A DNA stretch of 64,000 nt from Treponema sp. UBA4873 (GTDB taxonomy: Bacteria > Spirochaetota > Spirochaetia > Treponematales > Treponemataceae): contig DHDP01000019.1 of assembly GCA_002399405.1 (NCBI GenBank), positions 62,001-126,000 on the forward strand, given 5' to 3'. Positions 18,596-26,395 of this stretch are shown in pieces; the stretch's first letter is position 1; each line of letters begins with the position of its first letter. The notes under the pieces were generated by a model. That model was not told the origin of the DNA, made no database searches, and saw only the letters and a list, made by a program, of their open reading frames with translations. Position numbers and translations under genes: made by a program.

Positions 18596-18624
18596 AATAT
18601 AGTAAGTATCGACACAATTTTCAA
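18596..18624 (-). promoter_or_regulatory. Promoter of the rloA-rloB operon
   Basis: On the minus strand, TTGAAA (18624-18619), 17 bases, then TATATT (18601-18596). The ATPase ATG lies 23 bases further, behind a GGGGG stretch that may serve as ribosome site. Confidence 0.65.
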
Positions 18625-18724
18625 ATGAAAATAGCTATTTTTGTATTTTTTTCACGTGATTCTGATTTATTCATATTTATTTCGCTGTTTAAGTCAAATA
18701 TTTACGGATTTTTCGTAAATTAAC

Positions 18725-18753
18725 TTGATTTTAAAACTACATATGCGTATATT
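18725..18753 (+). promoter_or_regulatory. Promoter of the ClpP-like gene
   Basis: TTGATT (18725-18730), 17 bases, TATATT (18748-18753). It would give a leader of about 170 bases before the ATG at 18932, containing the 18794-18825 stem-loop. Confidence 0.6.
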
Positions 18754-18793
18754 GTGTATAGTAGTCAGCTGCAGTTAGCAGAACCTATGAAAA

Positions 18794-18825
18794 GGGGCAG
18801 AACCAAGTCGTAATTAGTCTGCCCC
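18794..18825 (+). promoter_or_regulatory. Leader stem-loop upstream of the ClpP-like gene
   Basis: GGGGCAGA (18794-18801) pairs perfectly with TCTGCCCC (18818-18825) around a 16-base loop. No T-run follows, so it is not a simple terminator; it may bind a protein or shape the leader RNA. Confidence 0.4.
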
Positions 18826-18931
18826 AACAAATCAAGTCCCAAAGGAACTGTAAAAATGTTGATAAACAGTAACAAAAACTTACACTGCTGTCAAGAAAGC
18901 AACTTCAGGGACGTTCCAGGAGGCTTTGCCT

Positions 18932-19564
18932 ATGGCAGAGACGTACATTCGTTTATTGGCACCTATTGCATCTAACAGTGCCGACAATTTATTCAGAGCT
19001 ATTGATACGGCTATGAAGGCCGATACCAATCGTGTTCATCTGTTTCTTTCATCACCAGGCGGTGACGTTGCACAGGGGATTTCTATTTACAACTATTTGA
19101 AGCTGCTTCCCGCAGAAGTATACACGTATAACTTCGGCAGTGTAGATTCAATCGGTGTAATCATCTTCTGTGCAGGAAAGAAACGATTGAGTGTTCCGCA
19201 TGCGAGATTCCTGATTCATGGCGTTCAGCTGAACATTCAGGGCCAAGGTGTTATTCAATTCGATGAAAAGCAACTTGAAGAAATGCTCAAAGGCCTTAAG
19301 ATCGACCAAAAGAACATTGCAAACATCATTGCTGATGCCACAGACAAAACAGTTGAACAGATTGAAAACGTCATGAATGCACGTACAACTTTTACACCTG
19401 ATCAGGCAAAAGATTTTGGACTAGTGCAGGATTTTACGACCGATCAGATTCCAGCCGGAACAAATGTTATCTCGATAAACAATGATAACACCATGCAGAT
19501 TCAGGGACCTGCGCCTATGCCTATACGGCTTCCCCCGCAGATGATGCAGCTACTGGGAAGATAA
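18932..19564 (+). CDS. ClpP-like (TepA/SppA superfamily) serine protease, doubtful triad
   Basis: 210 residues from the ATG eight bases after a perfect AGGAGG (the in-frame TTG at 18926 is too close to it). The ClpP fold is clear: LSSPGGDVAQGISIYNYL matches the oxyanion strand, Ser73 in FGSVDSIGV aligns with the catalytic serine, His96 in RFLIHGV with the catalytic histidine. By eye, the catalytic Asp position of ClpP (the ERDRF-like motif) falls on Arg/Asn in NARTTFTPDQAKDFGL, so the acid may be lost or moved. A Met/Pro-rich tail ends the protein. Divergent from rloAB; possibly part of the defence island. Confidence 0.85.
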   Translation: MAETYIRLLAPIASNSADNLFRAIDTAMKADTNRVHLFLSSPGGDVAQGISIYNYLKLLPAEVYTYNFGSVDSIGVIIFCAGKKRLSVPHARFLIHGVQLNIQGQGVIQFDEKQLEEMLKGLKIDQKNIANIIADATDKTVEQIENVMNARTTFTPDQAKDFGLVQDFTTDQIPAGTNVISINNDNTMQIQGPAPMPIRLPPQMMQLLGR

Positions 19565-19588
19565 ACATCTTGTCAAAAAGATGTTTAT
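19561..19588 (+). terminator. Hairpin terminator after the ClpP-like gene
   Basis: Perfect 11-bp inverted repeat (19561-19571 and 19578-19588) with a 6-base loop, starting in the last bases of the stop codon and followed by TT then AACAATG. The stem is AT-rich, so termination may be partial. Confidence 0.5.
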
Positions 19589-19598
19589 TTAACAATGT

Positions 19599-19643
19599 AT
19601 TGTTCATTGTATGGAAAAATACATTTTCCATACAATGAACAAT
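19599..19643. repeat. Perfect 20-bp hairpin between two island genes
   Basis: Bases 19599-19618 are exactly complementary to 19624-19643, leaving a 5-base loop. Only 11 bases separate it from the preceding terminator hairpin and 27 from the next ATG. There is no following T-run. In RNA it would be an unusually stable element in the leader of the membrane-protein gene, possibly an RNase III-type processing site, attenuator or small palindromic insert. Confidence 0.75.
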
Positions 19644-19670
19644 TCTATCATAAACTATAGGAGAAACTAT

Positions 19671-20297
19671 ATGAAAACTGATAAAAACACCGCTATACAC
19701 GATGACCTTGAAGAAAAGTTTAATATGCTTTTCGGCTTTTTTTCTGATTCTGGCGAAAAGATAAATCTTATTGATTGCTTTTTTGCTGGAGCATATTTTA
19801 TATGCTTAGGCATATATCTCTTTCTGGATTTTAAAATTAAAACTTTTTTTACATTGATTCCATTGGCTATATTATTGATTTTAATTTTTATCTATTATTA
19901 CAGAGTTACAAACCAAACCTCACAATACTACAAGAATGGTTTACATTTCATTCCTTCAAATTATAATGCCTTTCCTACGTTTTATTCAAAATGTACTTTT
20001 TCTTTTTCGAAACCAGATTTGCTGACTCAAAAAGAATATCTTGATGCCAAAATAGACGATTATAAAGATAATTCAATAATTGGTTCTGCAATAATTGCTA
20101 TAGTAAGTACTTTTTTACTTAATTCACTTCCCACCATAAATACTCTATTACAACCAAAAACAGATTTTGAGTACATCTATTATTTATTACAAAGTACAAT
20201 CATTTTCAGTGGAGTATACATTATTCTTTCTGCAAAAAAGCGAAATTTACTGAAATTAAAATTCTATGTTGCAAAAACTTTACTCCAGATGAAATAA
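19671..20297 (+). CDS. Four-helix membrane protein of unknown function
   Basis: 208 residues from the ATG at 19671, eight bases after GGAGA; the frame is open to 19611 but the extra part overlaps the hairpin. Two closely spaced membrane helices lie near residues 37-57 and 62-80, a polar middle section of about 60 residues follows, then two more helices near 145-165 and 172-190. The arrangement resembles two-hairpin membrane effectors (for example SLATT-like proteins) but I cannot confirm a family. Base composition is far AT-richer than the flanking core genes, a sign of transfer. It sits next to a ClpP-like gene and an AbiL pair. Confidence 0.65.
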   Translation: MKTDKNTAIHDDLEEKFNMLFGFFSDSGEKINLIDCFFAGAYFICLGIYLFLDFKIKTFFTLIPLAILLILIFIYYYRVTNQTSQYYKNGLHFIPSNYNAFPTFYSKCTFSFSKPDLLTQKEYLDAKIDDYKDNSIIGSAIIAIVSTFLLNSLPTINTLLQPKTDFEYIYYLLQSTIIFSGVYIILSAKKRNLLKLKFYVAKTLLQMK

Positions 20298-20322
20298 AAT
20301 AAATTATGTTTAAATTGAAAAA

Positions 20323-20632
20323 ACATCAGAACAAAAAGTTAAGCAACAAGTACTTACTCGCATATACATTTTTTTTGAATCACCTGATTTTAATGGAATT
20401 CCCCTGCGTGATTATCAAGGGAATTTCATATTACTTATGATGATTCTATTGAGATAGTCAAATCTTTAGTAGCTGAAGACTCTGTCTCAATTTAATCATC
20501 TACAAATCCAAATATAATCAGTCACCAGCATTTTAAAATTGAATACCAATTAAAGGTTTTAGAAGAATCAAAAAAATTATAGAAAATAAAGAAAAACTGA
20601 ACAACATTATTATATCTGACGAGAATACGTAA
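20323..20632 (+). pseudogene. Shredded AT-rich coding remnant
   Basis: Short coding-like runs continue one another only when the frame is changed: KQQVLTRIYIFFESPDFNG, then in another frame FHITYDDSIEIVKSLVAEDS, then a lysine-rich stretch ending ENKEKLNNIIISDENT before TAA at 20630. At least three frame changes or stops interrupt it. The original protein is not recognisable. It shares the low GC of the neighbouring membrane-protein gene. Positions 20298-20700 hold nothing else I can support. Confidence 0.45.
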
Positions 20633-20700
20633 GCGCCAAAACAGGTACACCTAAAAAAGGATGAACGGAAGCAGTACACTTCAGAGGAAAGGAGTGTACG

Positions 20701-21066
20701 ATGAAATCTGGAAAGCATATAATTCCAGACCTGAGAAAAGCAAAGATATATATACGGCCGGGATACATGGACCTGCGTAAAGCGGTAAACGGGCTAAGTG
20801 CAATAATACAGGACTGAATGAAAGGCGATCCGTTAAGCGGGAACGTATTTCTGTTCTGCAATAAATCGAGGCACCTGCTGAAGACGGTCTGGTGGGACAA
20901 AACCGGATTCCGGCTGGCACAAAAGCGCCTCGAACAGAAAAGATGGCCGTGGCCTGAAAATGAAGCAGCAGTACAGGAACTGACAGAGCGACAGACAGAA
21001 ATGCTGCTGGAAGGCATAGACTTCTGGAAAGCACATAAGGAACTGCATTACATATCAGTGTATTAA
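20701..21066 (+). pseudogene. tnpB: IS66-family accessory protein TnpB, interrupted by a stop
   Basis: The frame reads as a complete IS66 Orf2/TnpB of about 121 residues: IYIRPGYMDLRKAVNGLSAI, then FCNKSRHLLKTVWWDKTGF and WPWPENE near the end, all hallmarks of the family. An in-frame TGA at 20815-20817 (codon 39) breaks it just before the MKGDPLSGNVF motif. GGAG precedes the ATG. No IS66 TnpC transposase is present downstream; an ISAs1 element begins nine bases after its stop, so this is a fragment of a lost IS66 copy. Confidence 0.85.
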
Positions 21067-21074
21067 TAAAAGCA

Positions 21075-21093
21075 CAGGGCTTACGCATTATAA
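21075..21093 (+). repeat. Left terminal inverted repeat of the ISAs1-family element
   Basis: CAGGGCTTACGCATTATAA; it matches the complement of the right end at 17 of 19 positions, differing only at bases 7-8. Confidence 0.8.
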
Positions 21094-22197
21094 TATTTGC
21101 AGCATAGTTTGTAAGTAATCATCATCACACATACAGGTAATCTGTTTTTTATGAAGAGAAAAGTTCGGTTTGCCGGTCGGGTTTGGAGCGGTCTTAAAAA
21201 GATTCAGTGCAATTTTCCGCAGGACGGCAGGATTCTGCGGGCTGTGGTCTTTCAGGCTTCACGTATAATCTTCGTTGTACATTATGTCGAGTGTCCAGTG
21301 CAGGTTATTTTCGATTCCCCAGTGCGGCCGCATGGATTTTGCAGCTGTTTCCACATTTGCAAGCGATGTAACGAAACAGCGTACGTCGACGGTTTTATTA
21401 CCGTCGGTAATCCGCGTACTTTTTACCATTCCGACGCCTTTCAGATTTGCCCGGTCGTCTTTCTGTGTAAGCCAGCCGAGGCTGGTACAGAGTTTGTAAT
21501 CTCGTTTTTCAGTCCTGCCGTGATCCTTTTCTATTCCGAATGTGAACTCCTCTACGCCGAACTTTTCAAAAAACTTTTTATCATCTCTGCTGAAAAACTC
21601 TTTCACATCATCGTACAGAGCCGACTGATTCCCTTTAAGGGAAATCAGATAGTCGGATTCCTTTTCTGTGATTTTTTCAACTTTTTTCTTCTGACAGCCA
21701 TTGCATCAATCGTCACAATCACCCCTTGTAAGTCCATCAGCTTCAGAAGTTCCGGAACAGCCGTGATTTCGTTCGATTTTTCATCTACTTTGACCTGTGC
21801 AAGTGCAATTCCCAGCCTGTCTGCCCATGCTGAAACGATGTGCGCGCCTTTTTTGCCTTTTGCCGTCCGGAGCCACTACTTCAATTTTATCTTTTTCAGG
21901 CGGATGTGCTTTGAACATTCCGTGTGTCCATGAAAAAAACACTTTTTCCAGCTGCTTATCGTCAATCATTGCCAGTACCCGGTGAATTGTGTCCGCACTC
22001 GGTGTCCCGTTTTTCAACCCGATTATGCGCGTCAGCCGGTCTTTCTGTTTCTTCGCCCAATAGGCTATACTTTCAATATCTGTAAGCCCTATAAAAAATC
22101 CCAGCAGGCAGATCAGCAGGATATCAACCAGTTCATGCTTTTTACACCGGTCAATCCGCGTGTCTTCTATTTCTTCCAGTGCATCAAGTAATGTCAT
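21088..22197 (-). pseudogene. ISAs1-family transposase, frameshifted
   Basis: About 370 codons, the normal length, read in three frames on the minus strand. Frame one runs from ATG 22197 (MTLLDALEEIEDTRIDR, then GFFIGLTDIESIAYWAK and APDGKR). A frameshift near 21850, in an A-run, leads to AHIVSAWADRLGIALAQVKV and VTIDAM with a catalytic Asp. A second near 21697 leads to SDYLISLKGNQSAL and RPHWGIENNLHWTLDIMYNED. A TGA at 21256 then precedes the expected C-terminus ending at TAA 21088. No functional transposase can be made without frameshifting and readthrough. Confidence 0.88.
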
Positions 22198-22256
22198 TAT
22201 TCCCCTCTTCCTGGAACTATTCTTTATTTGGACACTTTTAAACAGCCTCCTTTTAT

Positions 22257-22275
22257 TTATAATGCGTTTGCCCTG
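22257..22275 (-). repeat. Right terminal inverted repeat of the ISAs1-family element
   Basis: Reads CAGGGCAAACGCATTATAA on the minus strand, pairing with the left end at 17 of 19 bases. The DinB-like gene starts 70 bases beyond it. Confidence 0.8.
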
Positions 22276-22344
22276 CAAGTTTCTCCGCGTTTTCCCTGTA
22301 CTATTCCGCAGCAACTGGTTATTATTTCCCGCGGAGGCAGAACG

Positions 22345-22806
22345 ATGGGATACTTTCCGACAGACACATATTTAAATCAGCTCACCGGCTTTTACGAATT
22401 ACTTGTCCGCAATGAGGATATTGCAGACACACGTACCGGCGCGGACACGTGGACAATCAGGAATCACGTCGCGCACCTCATCGATTCCGCATCGAACAAC
22501 CACCAGCGCTTTGTCCGCCTGCAGCTTGCGCAGAACGTCGTGCTTCCCGGTTACGAAGCGGAGCCGTGGGTCGATGCGTCAGGCATCAGGCTGATGAAAT
22601 TCGATCAGCTGATTCTTTTGTGGAAATTGTACAACGAGTACCTTATCGAGCTCATCGGCAATATAAAGGAAGACTGTGTCGCTCATACATGGCAGCCGCA
22701 GGACGGCGGCAGTCCGCTTACGCTGAAATTTCTCGTACCGGATTATTATTCTCACATGAAAATACACGAACAGATGATTGCAGAAATTGCTGCCGCCGCA
22801 GTTTAA
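22345..22806 (+). CDS. DinB-like (four-helix metal-binding) protein
   Basis: 153 residues from the ATG seven bases after GGAGG; the longer open frame runs back into the IS end. The DinB/YfiT four-helix bundle is indicated by histidines spaced for a metal site: IRNHVAHLIDSASNNHQRF near residue 40 and DYYSHMKIHEQMIAEI at the end. The family includes thiol- or mycothiol-dependent transferases, but most members have no known substrate. Its last four bases overlap the stop of the convergent GNAT gene. Confidence 0.82.
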   Translation: MGYFPTDTYLNQLTGFYELLVRNEDIADTRTGADTWTIRNHVAHLIDSASNNHQRFVRLQLAQNVVLPGYEAEPWVDASGIRLMKFDQLILLWKLYNEYLIELIGNIKEDCVAHTWQPQDGGSPLTLKFLVPDYYSHMKIHEQMIAEIAAAAV

Positions 22807-23342
22807 TCGGCGGGTCCTCCGTGCAGGCTTTTCTCCATAAGCCAGAACATCCCCTTTGTCCAATTCGCTTCACCCGCCTTACGGAAACCGAGATGTCCGT
22901 ACAGCGCAAGCGAAGCCGGGTTCCCGGAAAACGCGTCAAGTCTGATTACCGTAAAGCCGCGTTCTCTACCCAACGCTTCGGCCGCCCGCATGACGGCCCT
23001 CCCGAGTCCCTTATTCTGAAAGTCGGGATGTATGCAGAGCCGGTGAACGATGAGCGGACGATCGGACGGATATTCCCATTGCGCATTGTTATACTGTTCG
23101 TCGTACTCCGTGCTGAGTACGATGCATGCGGCAATCCGGCCTGTCCCGCCGTCGCGCGCGCAGTATAATTCGCCGCGCATCCGGTCCGCGGTAAGCACTT
23201 CCGCGTTCGGATACCGGTTAAAATCCCAGAAGTGCATTCCGCATGCGTCAAGATGCGCAATTGCGGCTTTGTACAGCCCGAATATCTCCGGAAGGTCGGA
23301 AGCCGGCGCAGGTATCAGTCGCACAGATTCAGTTTTATTCAT
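22803..23342 (-). CDS. GNAT N-acetyltransferase
   Basis: 179 residues from the ATG at 23342. Motif A is VHRLCIHPDFQNKGLGRAVM, with QNKGLG as the acetyl-CoA loop, and IRLDAFSGNPASLALYGHLG is motif B; these are clean GNAT signatures. The N-terminal half carries IAHLDACGMHFWDFNRYP, characteristic of a common but uncharacterised firmicute/spirochaete subgroup. A TATATT box lies six bases before the ATG and there is no ribosome site, suggesting a leaderless message. Substrate unknown. Confidence 0.85.
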   Translation of the reverse strand: MNKTESVRLIPAPASDLPEIFGLYKAAIAHLDACGMHFWDFNRYPNAEVLTADRMRGELYCARDGGTGRIAACIVLSTEYDEQYNNAQWEYPSDRPLIVHRLCIHPDFQNKGLGRAVMRAAEALGRERGFTVIRLDAFSGNPASLALYGHLGFRKAGEANWTKGMFWLMEKSLHGGPAD

Positions 23343-23454
23343 GGAGTAAATATACATACTATTTCGAAAATCGTCACGCAGTAAAAATCAGCATGCAGTA
23401 TGTTCAGCGAATCAATGCCTTTATCAGCTGCACAAAATATGCTATACCGGAGAA

Positions 23455-23832
23455 ATGAAAATACGGCCACATCATCTTTTATGCACACGTTCGTTCAAAG
23501 GAAAGGGATATTCGGACATCTTTATTAATAACATGCGCGACGTGATTGAACAGCTGCAGAAAAATCAGCCGGTTGAAATGCAATCAGGAACGGATTGTAT
23601 CTGTTCCGCGTGTCCCGAAAATAACAAAGGAACATGCAGATCGGAAGAAAAAGTTACCACGCTTGACCGGAATACGGTAAAATATCTGGAACTGAAAAAA
23701 CAAACCTATTCATACGGAGATATAGAAAAAATAATAAAGGAAAAACTGAACGAAGACGTTTATAATAAAATATGCAGTGACTGCGAATGGAAGAAGGAAG
23801 GCATATGCACCTATGCTGACGTAAGAAACTAA
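23455..23832 (+). CDS. DUF1284-family protein
   Basis: 125 residues. The opening IRPHHLLCTRSFKGKGYS and eight cysteines in three clusters (CICSACPENNKGTC, then CSDCEWKKEGIC) match DUF1284, an iron-sulfur-like family of unknown function. The cysteine layout suggests a metal or Fe-S centre. GGAG lies six bases ahead of the ATG. It stands alone between divergent and convergent neighbours. Confidence 0.8.
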   Translation: MKIRPHHLLCTRSFKGKGYSDIFINNMRDVIEQLQKNQPVEMQSGTDCICSACPENNKGTCRSEEKVTTLDRNTVKYLELKKQTYSYGDIEKIIKEKLNEDVYNKICSDCEWKKEGICTYADVRN

Positions 23833-23851
23833 AACAGGATTTACAATGCCG

Positions 23852-24199
23852 CTACTGAAGTTCTTTCAGTTCCTTGTTCAGGAACAGCGAAAGAACAGTG
23901 CGCAGCGCTACTATTCCTGCAAGTATCGCAAGCTCCATCAGTGCGGGATTCAGAATCGTCGTAATGATGTCGGCTGCGATAAGCAGTTCAAGTCCGAGCA
24001 GCAGATAAACGCCTAAATCCGCTCTGATCGACATAAGCGCATGAATTTTATTCTCGTTGTCGGAACGGCAGATTTCCGTTTTGATAAAAGCAATGACGGC
24101 ACGCAGCGCACCGTATATCACGACCGCAATGCTGATTAAACTGATGCCGAATTCAATTTGCTGAAGGACTGCGTTTATTAGTTCTTTCATTCCATACAT
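23852..24199 (-). CDS. DUF1622-family membrane protein
   Basis: 115 residues with three hydrophobic segments near residues 17-37, 63-83 and 85-106, and the RADLGVYLLLGLELLIAADI stretch typical of DUF1622. Family function is unknown. ATG at 24199 or 24190 is possible; neither has a good ribosome site. It converges on the DUF1284 gene with 19 bases between stops. Confidence 0.78.
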   Translation of the reverse strand: MYGMKELINAVLQQIEFGISLISIAVVIYGALRAVIAFIKTEICRSDNENKIHALMSIRADLGVYLLLGLELLIAADIITTILNPALMELAILAGIVALRTVLSLFLNKELKELQ

Positions 24200-24310
24200 T
24201 GTAAATGATAACCCGATTTGTTGTAAAGTGAAAAATCAGTCTGCAACGGTGAGAAAAACGGACACATTTCAGGGGATGACGTATTGCTGCGGCACGAGCG
24301 GCTGAAAATT

Positions 24311-24535
24311 TCAGAACTGATACAGTTCACGCTCCTCGCGGTCCATTCGCGTCGCGAGTGCGGTACTGATTACTCTGAACTGATTCAGAAAGCCGGTCCT
24401 GTCGGCAAGAATTTTCGAGGCGGTACTCCATGCATCGTGAAAGGCTGTACAGCGCTGCGAAAGATCCATTTCTTCAATCCGCTTCAAATCCTTCCTGAGC
24501 TACCGATGTTTATTGATATACATTTCTGCGTTCAT
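24311..24535 (-). pseudogene. Small helical protein gene with an amber codon
   Basis: From ATG 24535, eight bases after GGAGG, a 75-codon frame is broken only by a TAG at 24502-24500 (codon 12); it otherwise reads KDLKRIEEMDLSQRCTAF, HDAWSTASKILADRTGF and ATRMDREERELYQF to a TGA at 24311. A single C-to-T change in a CAG codon would explain it. Translation could restart at the internal ATG 24469, giving 52 residues. The product is amphipathic and helical; family not recognised. Confidence 0.5.
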
Positions 24536-24714
24536 ACGGAATACCTCCCTGTATATGCGAAAAATATACAATTTTTCCGCACCTGAGGATGTTGTTAGAA
24601 CAACGAAAATATTTTTTCTGCCGGATAAAAGCAATAAATGACAGGATAATAATCCGCAATAGTCCTATCCTTAACACAAACGGGCGCACACCCGTATGCC
24701 TGCATCTTATACGA

Positions 24715-24745
24715 TTGACTCTCCACTTAGGGCAGACTATAGGCT
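24715..24745 (+). promoter_or_regulatory. MerR-type promoter of the ABC exporter operon
   Basis: TTGACT (24715-24720) is followed by TATAGG at 17 bases or TAGGCT at 19. Between them lies an imperfect dyad, TCT-C-CT-T-AG-G-AGA, centred on 24728 (12 of 18 positions symmetrical). A dyad filling a long spacer is the hallmark of promoters activated by MerR regulators. The collapsed MerR gene at 27621 is the likely former regulator. Confidence 0.5.
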
Positions 24746-24766
24746 GGATAATAATCAGGAGGAAAA

Positions 24767-25570
24767 ATGGAATCTTCAGAACAGGTAATTGATGTACGGG
24801 ACGTCGTAAAAACGTATCCGGCAGGCGGACGAGGCAGACATGCACGTCCGGAAGTTCCGGCACTCAGAGGCGTCAGTCTTGCCGTTCTTCACGGCGAGAT
24901 TTTCGGAATCATCGGAGAAAACGGCGCGGGAAAATCGACGCTTTCCGAATGTATGACGGGTATCCGGAAATGCGACAGCGGAACTATCAGCGTACTGGGT
25001 ATGAATCCGGCGGACAAGTCAGGAGCGGCGCGTAAAGTGCTGCTTAACAAAATCGGTGTCCAGCTTCAGCAGACGAAATTTCCGGATAAGATACGCGTAC
25101 GGGAAATGTGCGCTCTGTACGAAGGACTGTACGAAAACCCCGCGTCGTATGAAAAGCTTCTTGACGAATTCGGGCTGCTGCAGAAACGGAATATGCCGGT
25201 CGCCGCTCTTTCCGGCGGACAGAAACAGCGTCTCGCTATCGTGCTGGCGCTTATTCCGCAGCCGGAACTGCTGTTTCTTGACGAACTTACAACGGGGCTC
25301 GATCCGAAAGCGCGCCACGCGGTATGGGAAGTAATCAAATCGCTGCAGGAACGGGGTATGACCATTCTGCTTACATCGCACTTTATGAACGAAGTCGAAT
25401 ATTTATGCACACGCATCGCAGTCATGAAGCAGGGAACGATATGTGCGGAGGGAACGCCTTCGTCGCTTATCGCTGAGCATCGATCGAAAAACCTCGAAGA
25501 ACTTTTCCTGCAATATACGGAAAAGGAAAACGAGAACAAATCAATTAACAAATTCGGAGATGAAATATGA
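24767..25570 (+). CDS. ABC exporter ATP-binding subunit
   Basis: 267 residues. Walker A GENGAGKSTLSEC near 47-59, the Q-loop GVQLQQTKFPDKI, the ABC signature ALSGGQKQRL near 148, Walker B LLFLDELTTGLD and the switch histidine in LLTSHFMNEVE are all intact. The sequence belongs to the DRA/CcmA-type group of drug and antibiotic exporters. AGGAGGAAAA precedes the ATG. It overlaps the permease start by four bases (ATGA). A GRGRHARPE insertion near residue 20 is unusual in length but harmless to motifs. Confidence 0.92.
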   Translation: MESSEQVIDVRDVVKTYPAGGRGRHARPEVPALRGVSLAVLHGEIFGIIGENGAGKSTLSECMTGIRKCDSGTISVLGMNPADKSGAARKVLLNKIGVQLQQTKFPDKIRVREMCALYEGLYENPASYEKLLDEFGLLQKRNMPVAALSGGQKQRLAIVLALIPQPELLFLDELTTGLDPKARHAVWEVIKSLQERGMTILLTSHFMNEVEYLCTRIAVMKQGTICAEGTPSSLIAEHRSKNLEELFLQYTEKENENKSINKFGDEI

Positions 25571-26286
25571 AAAATAATAATGCATTCAAAGCGCTTTTTA
25601 CCGCAGAACTCAAACTTATTCTTCGCGACGGCAATATACTTGTGTTCGGTATCGCGATACCGGCTGTGATTATGTTCGTCATCGGTCTGATTGTTCCCGA
25701 ACAGAATCTTATTGCCTCATATGCAGGAGTCTCAAGCATCGCCGTTCTTGCGACCGGATTCATGGGCATTCCCGCGACGCTTGCACAGTACCGGCACGAC
25801 GGCGTACTCCGTCAGTTCAAAGCAACGCCGCTCAATCCGTTCATGCTGCTTGCTGTCGACACGATACTGGAGGTGTTCTTCGTTCTGCTTTCGGGCACGA
25901 CTGTCTCGTGCATCGCACAGTTCGTGTTTCATGTGCACGCTGCATCTCTTCCGCACTTTGTTCTCATTTACCTCTTCAACATATTCGTCATATTCAGCAT
26001 AGGAAATCTTATAGGTGCGCTTGTCCCCGACATCCAGACGTGCAACTCGGTCACCACGCTGCTCTATTTTCCGTCCCTTATCCTGTCGGGAACAACGATT
26101 CCGTTCGCACTGATGCCGCGCACGCTCCGGATTATTGCCGGAATATTCCCGATGACGCATACGAATCTGCTGCTTGCAGACGCCGCGCTCGGAATAACGG
26201 GCCCGTACGACGGAATCAGATTCGTCGTATTGGCGGCAGCGGCAGGTATATGCTGTGCTGTTTCAATGAGGGAATTCAGGTGGTAG
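25567..26286 (+). CDS. ABC-2-type exporter permease
   Basis: 239 residues with six predicted membrane helices in the ABC-2 pattern, including the FKATPLNPFMLL cytoplasmic loop near residue 80 and the LILSGTTIPFALMPRTLR segment before helix 5, characteristic of the family. Start overlaps the ATPase stop, so both subunits are coupled. Its last 66 bases recur in diverged form at 27554-27619, where a MerR gene once followed. Probably exports a hydrophobic compound. Confidence 0.88.
   Translation: MKNNNAFKALFTAELKLILRDGNILVFGIAIPAVIMFVIGLIVPEQNLIASYAGVSSIAVLATGFMGIPATLAQYRHDGVLRQFKATPLNPFMLLAVDTILEVFFVLLSGTTVSCIAQFVFHVHAASLPHFVLIYLFNIFVIFSIGNLIGALVPDIQTCNSVTTLLYFPSLILSGTTIPFALMPRTLRIIAGIFPMTHTNLLLADAALGITGPYDGIRFVVLAAAAGICCAVSMREFRW
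26221..26286 (+). repeat. 3' end of the permease gene, copy 1 of a 66-bp direct repeat
   Basis: This segment encodes the last residues of the permease and its TAG stop. It matches 27554-27619 with five substitutions, two of which change an amino acid (Cys to Tyr, Val to Ala). The two copies bracket the DUF4143 ATPase pseudogene. Confidence 0.85.
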
Positions 26287-26360
26287 AGCTGCATAAAGTC
26301 GGTATTTTGTCATTATAACAGCGTTTTATCGTGTATTTATGCTATTATACTGGCATATTG

Positions 26361-26388
26361 TTGACTTTCTGACAGACCGACGTATACT
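26361..26388 (+). promoter_or_regulatory. Promoter of the DUF4143 ATPase gene
   Basis: TTGACT (26361-26366), 16 bases, TATACT (26383-26388). The -10 box ends seven bases before ATG 26396, with no ribosome site between, pointing to a leaderless message. Confidence 0.55.
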
Positions 26389-26395
26389 TAGTAGT

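Larger units (their letters stand above)
18574..18931. other. Intergenic region between divergent defence-island genes
   Basis: 358 bases without a gene. It holds the leftward rloAB promoter (18596-18624), an AT-rich stretch, the rightward promoter (18725-18753) and an 8-bp stem-loop in the leader of the ClpP-like gene. I see no further coding or repeat signal. Confidence 0.6.
21075..22275 (-). mobile_element. ISAs1-family insertion sequence, complete ends, dead transposase
   Basis: A 1201-bp element bounded by imperfect 19-bp terminal inverted repeats beginning CAGGGC, the usual ISAs1-family end. It contains one leftward transposase reading frame filling nearly all of it. No target-site duplication is visible at the flanks (AAAAGCA on the left, CAAGTTT on the right), so flanking DNA has probably been deleted or rearranged. 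It sits directly beside the IS66 remnant. Confidence 0.85.

Noticed and set aside
21059..21074. Target-site duplication of the ISAs1-family element
   Set aside because: The bases left of 21075 and right of 22275 do not match each other.
22228..22344. Extended N-terminus of the DinB-like gene
   Set aside because: The extra codons translate the ISAs1 terminal repeat; a ribosome site precedes ATG 22345.
24510..24863. 117-codon leftward frame across the exporter promoter
   Set aside because: Crosses the promoter and ABC start; no domain, no ribosome site.
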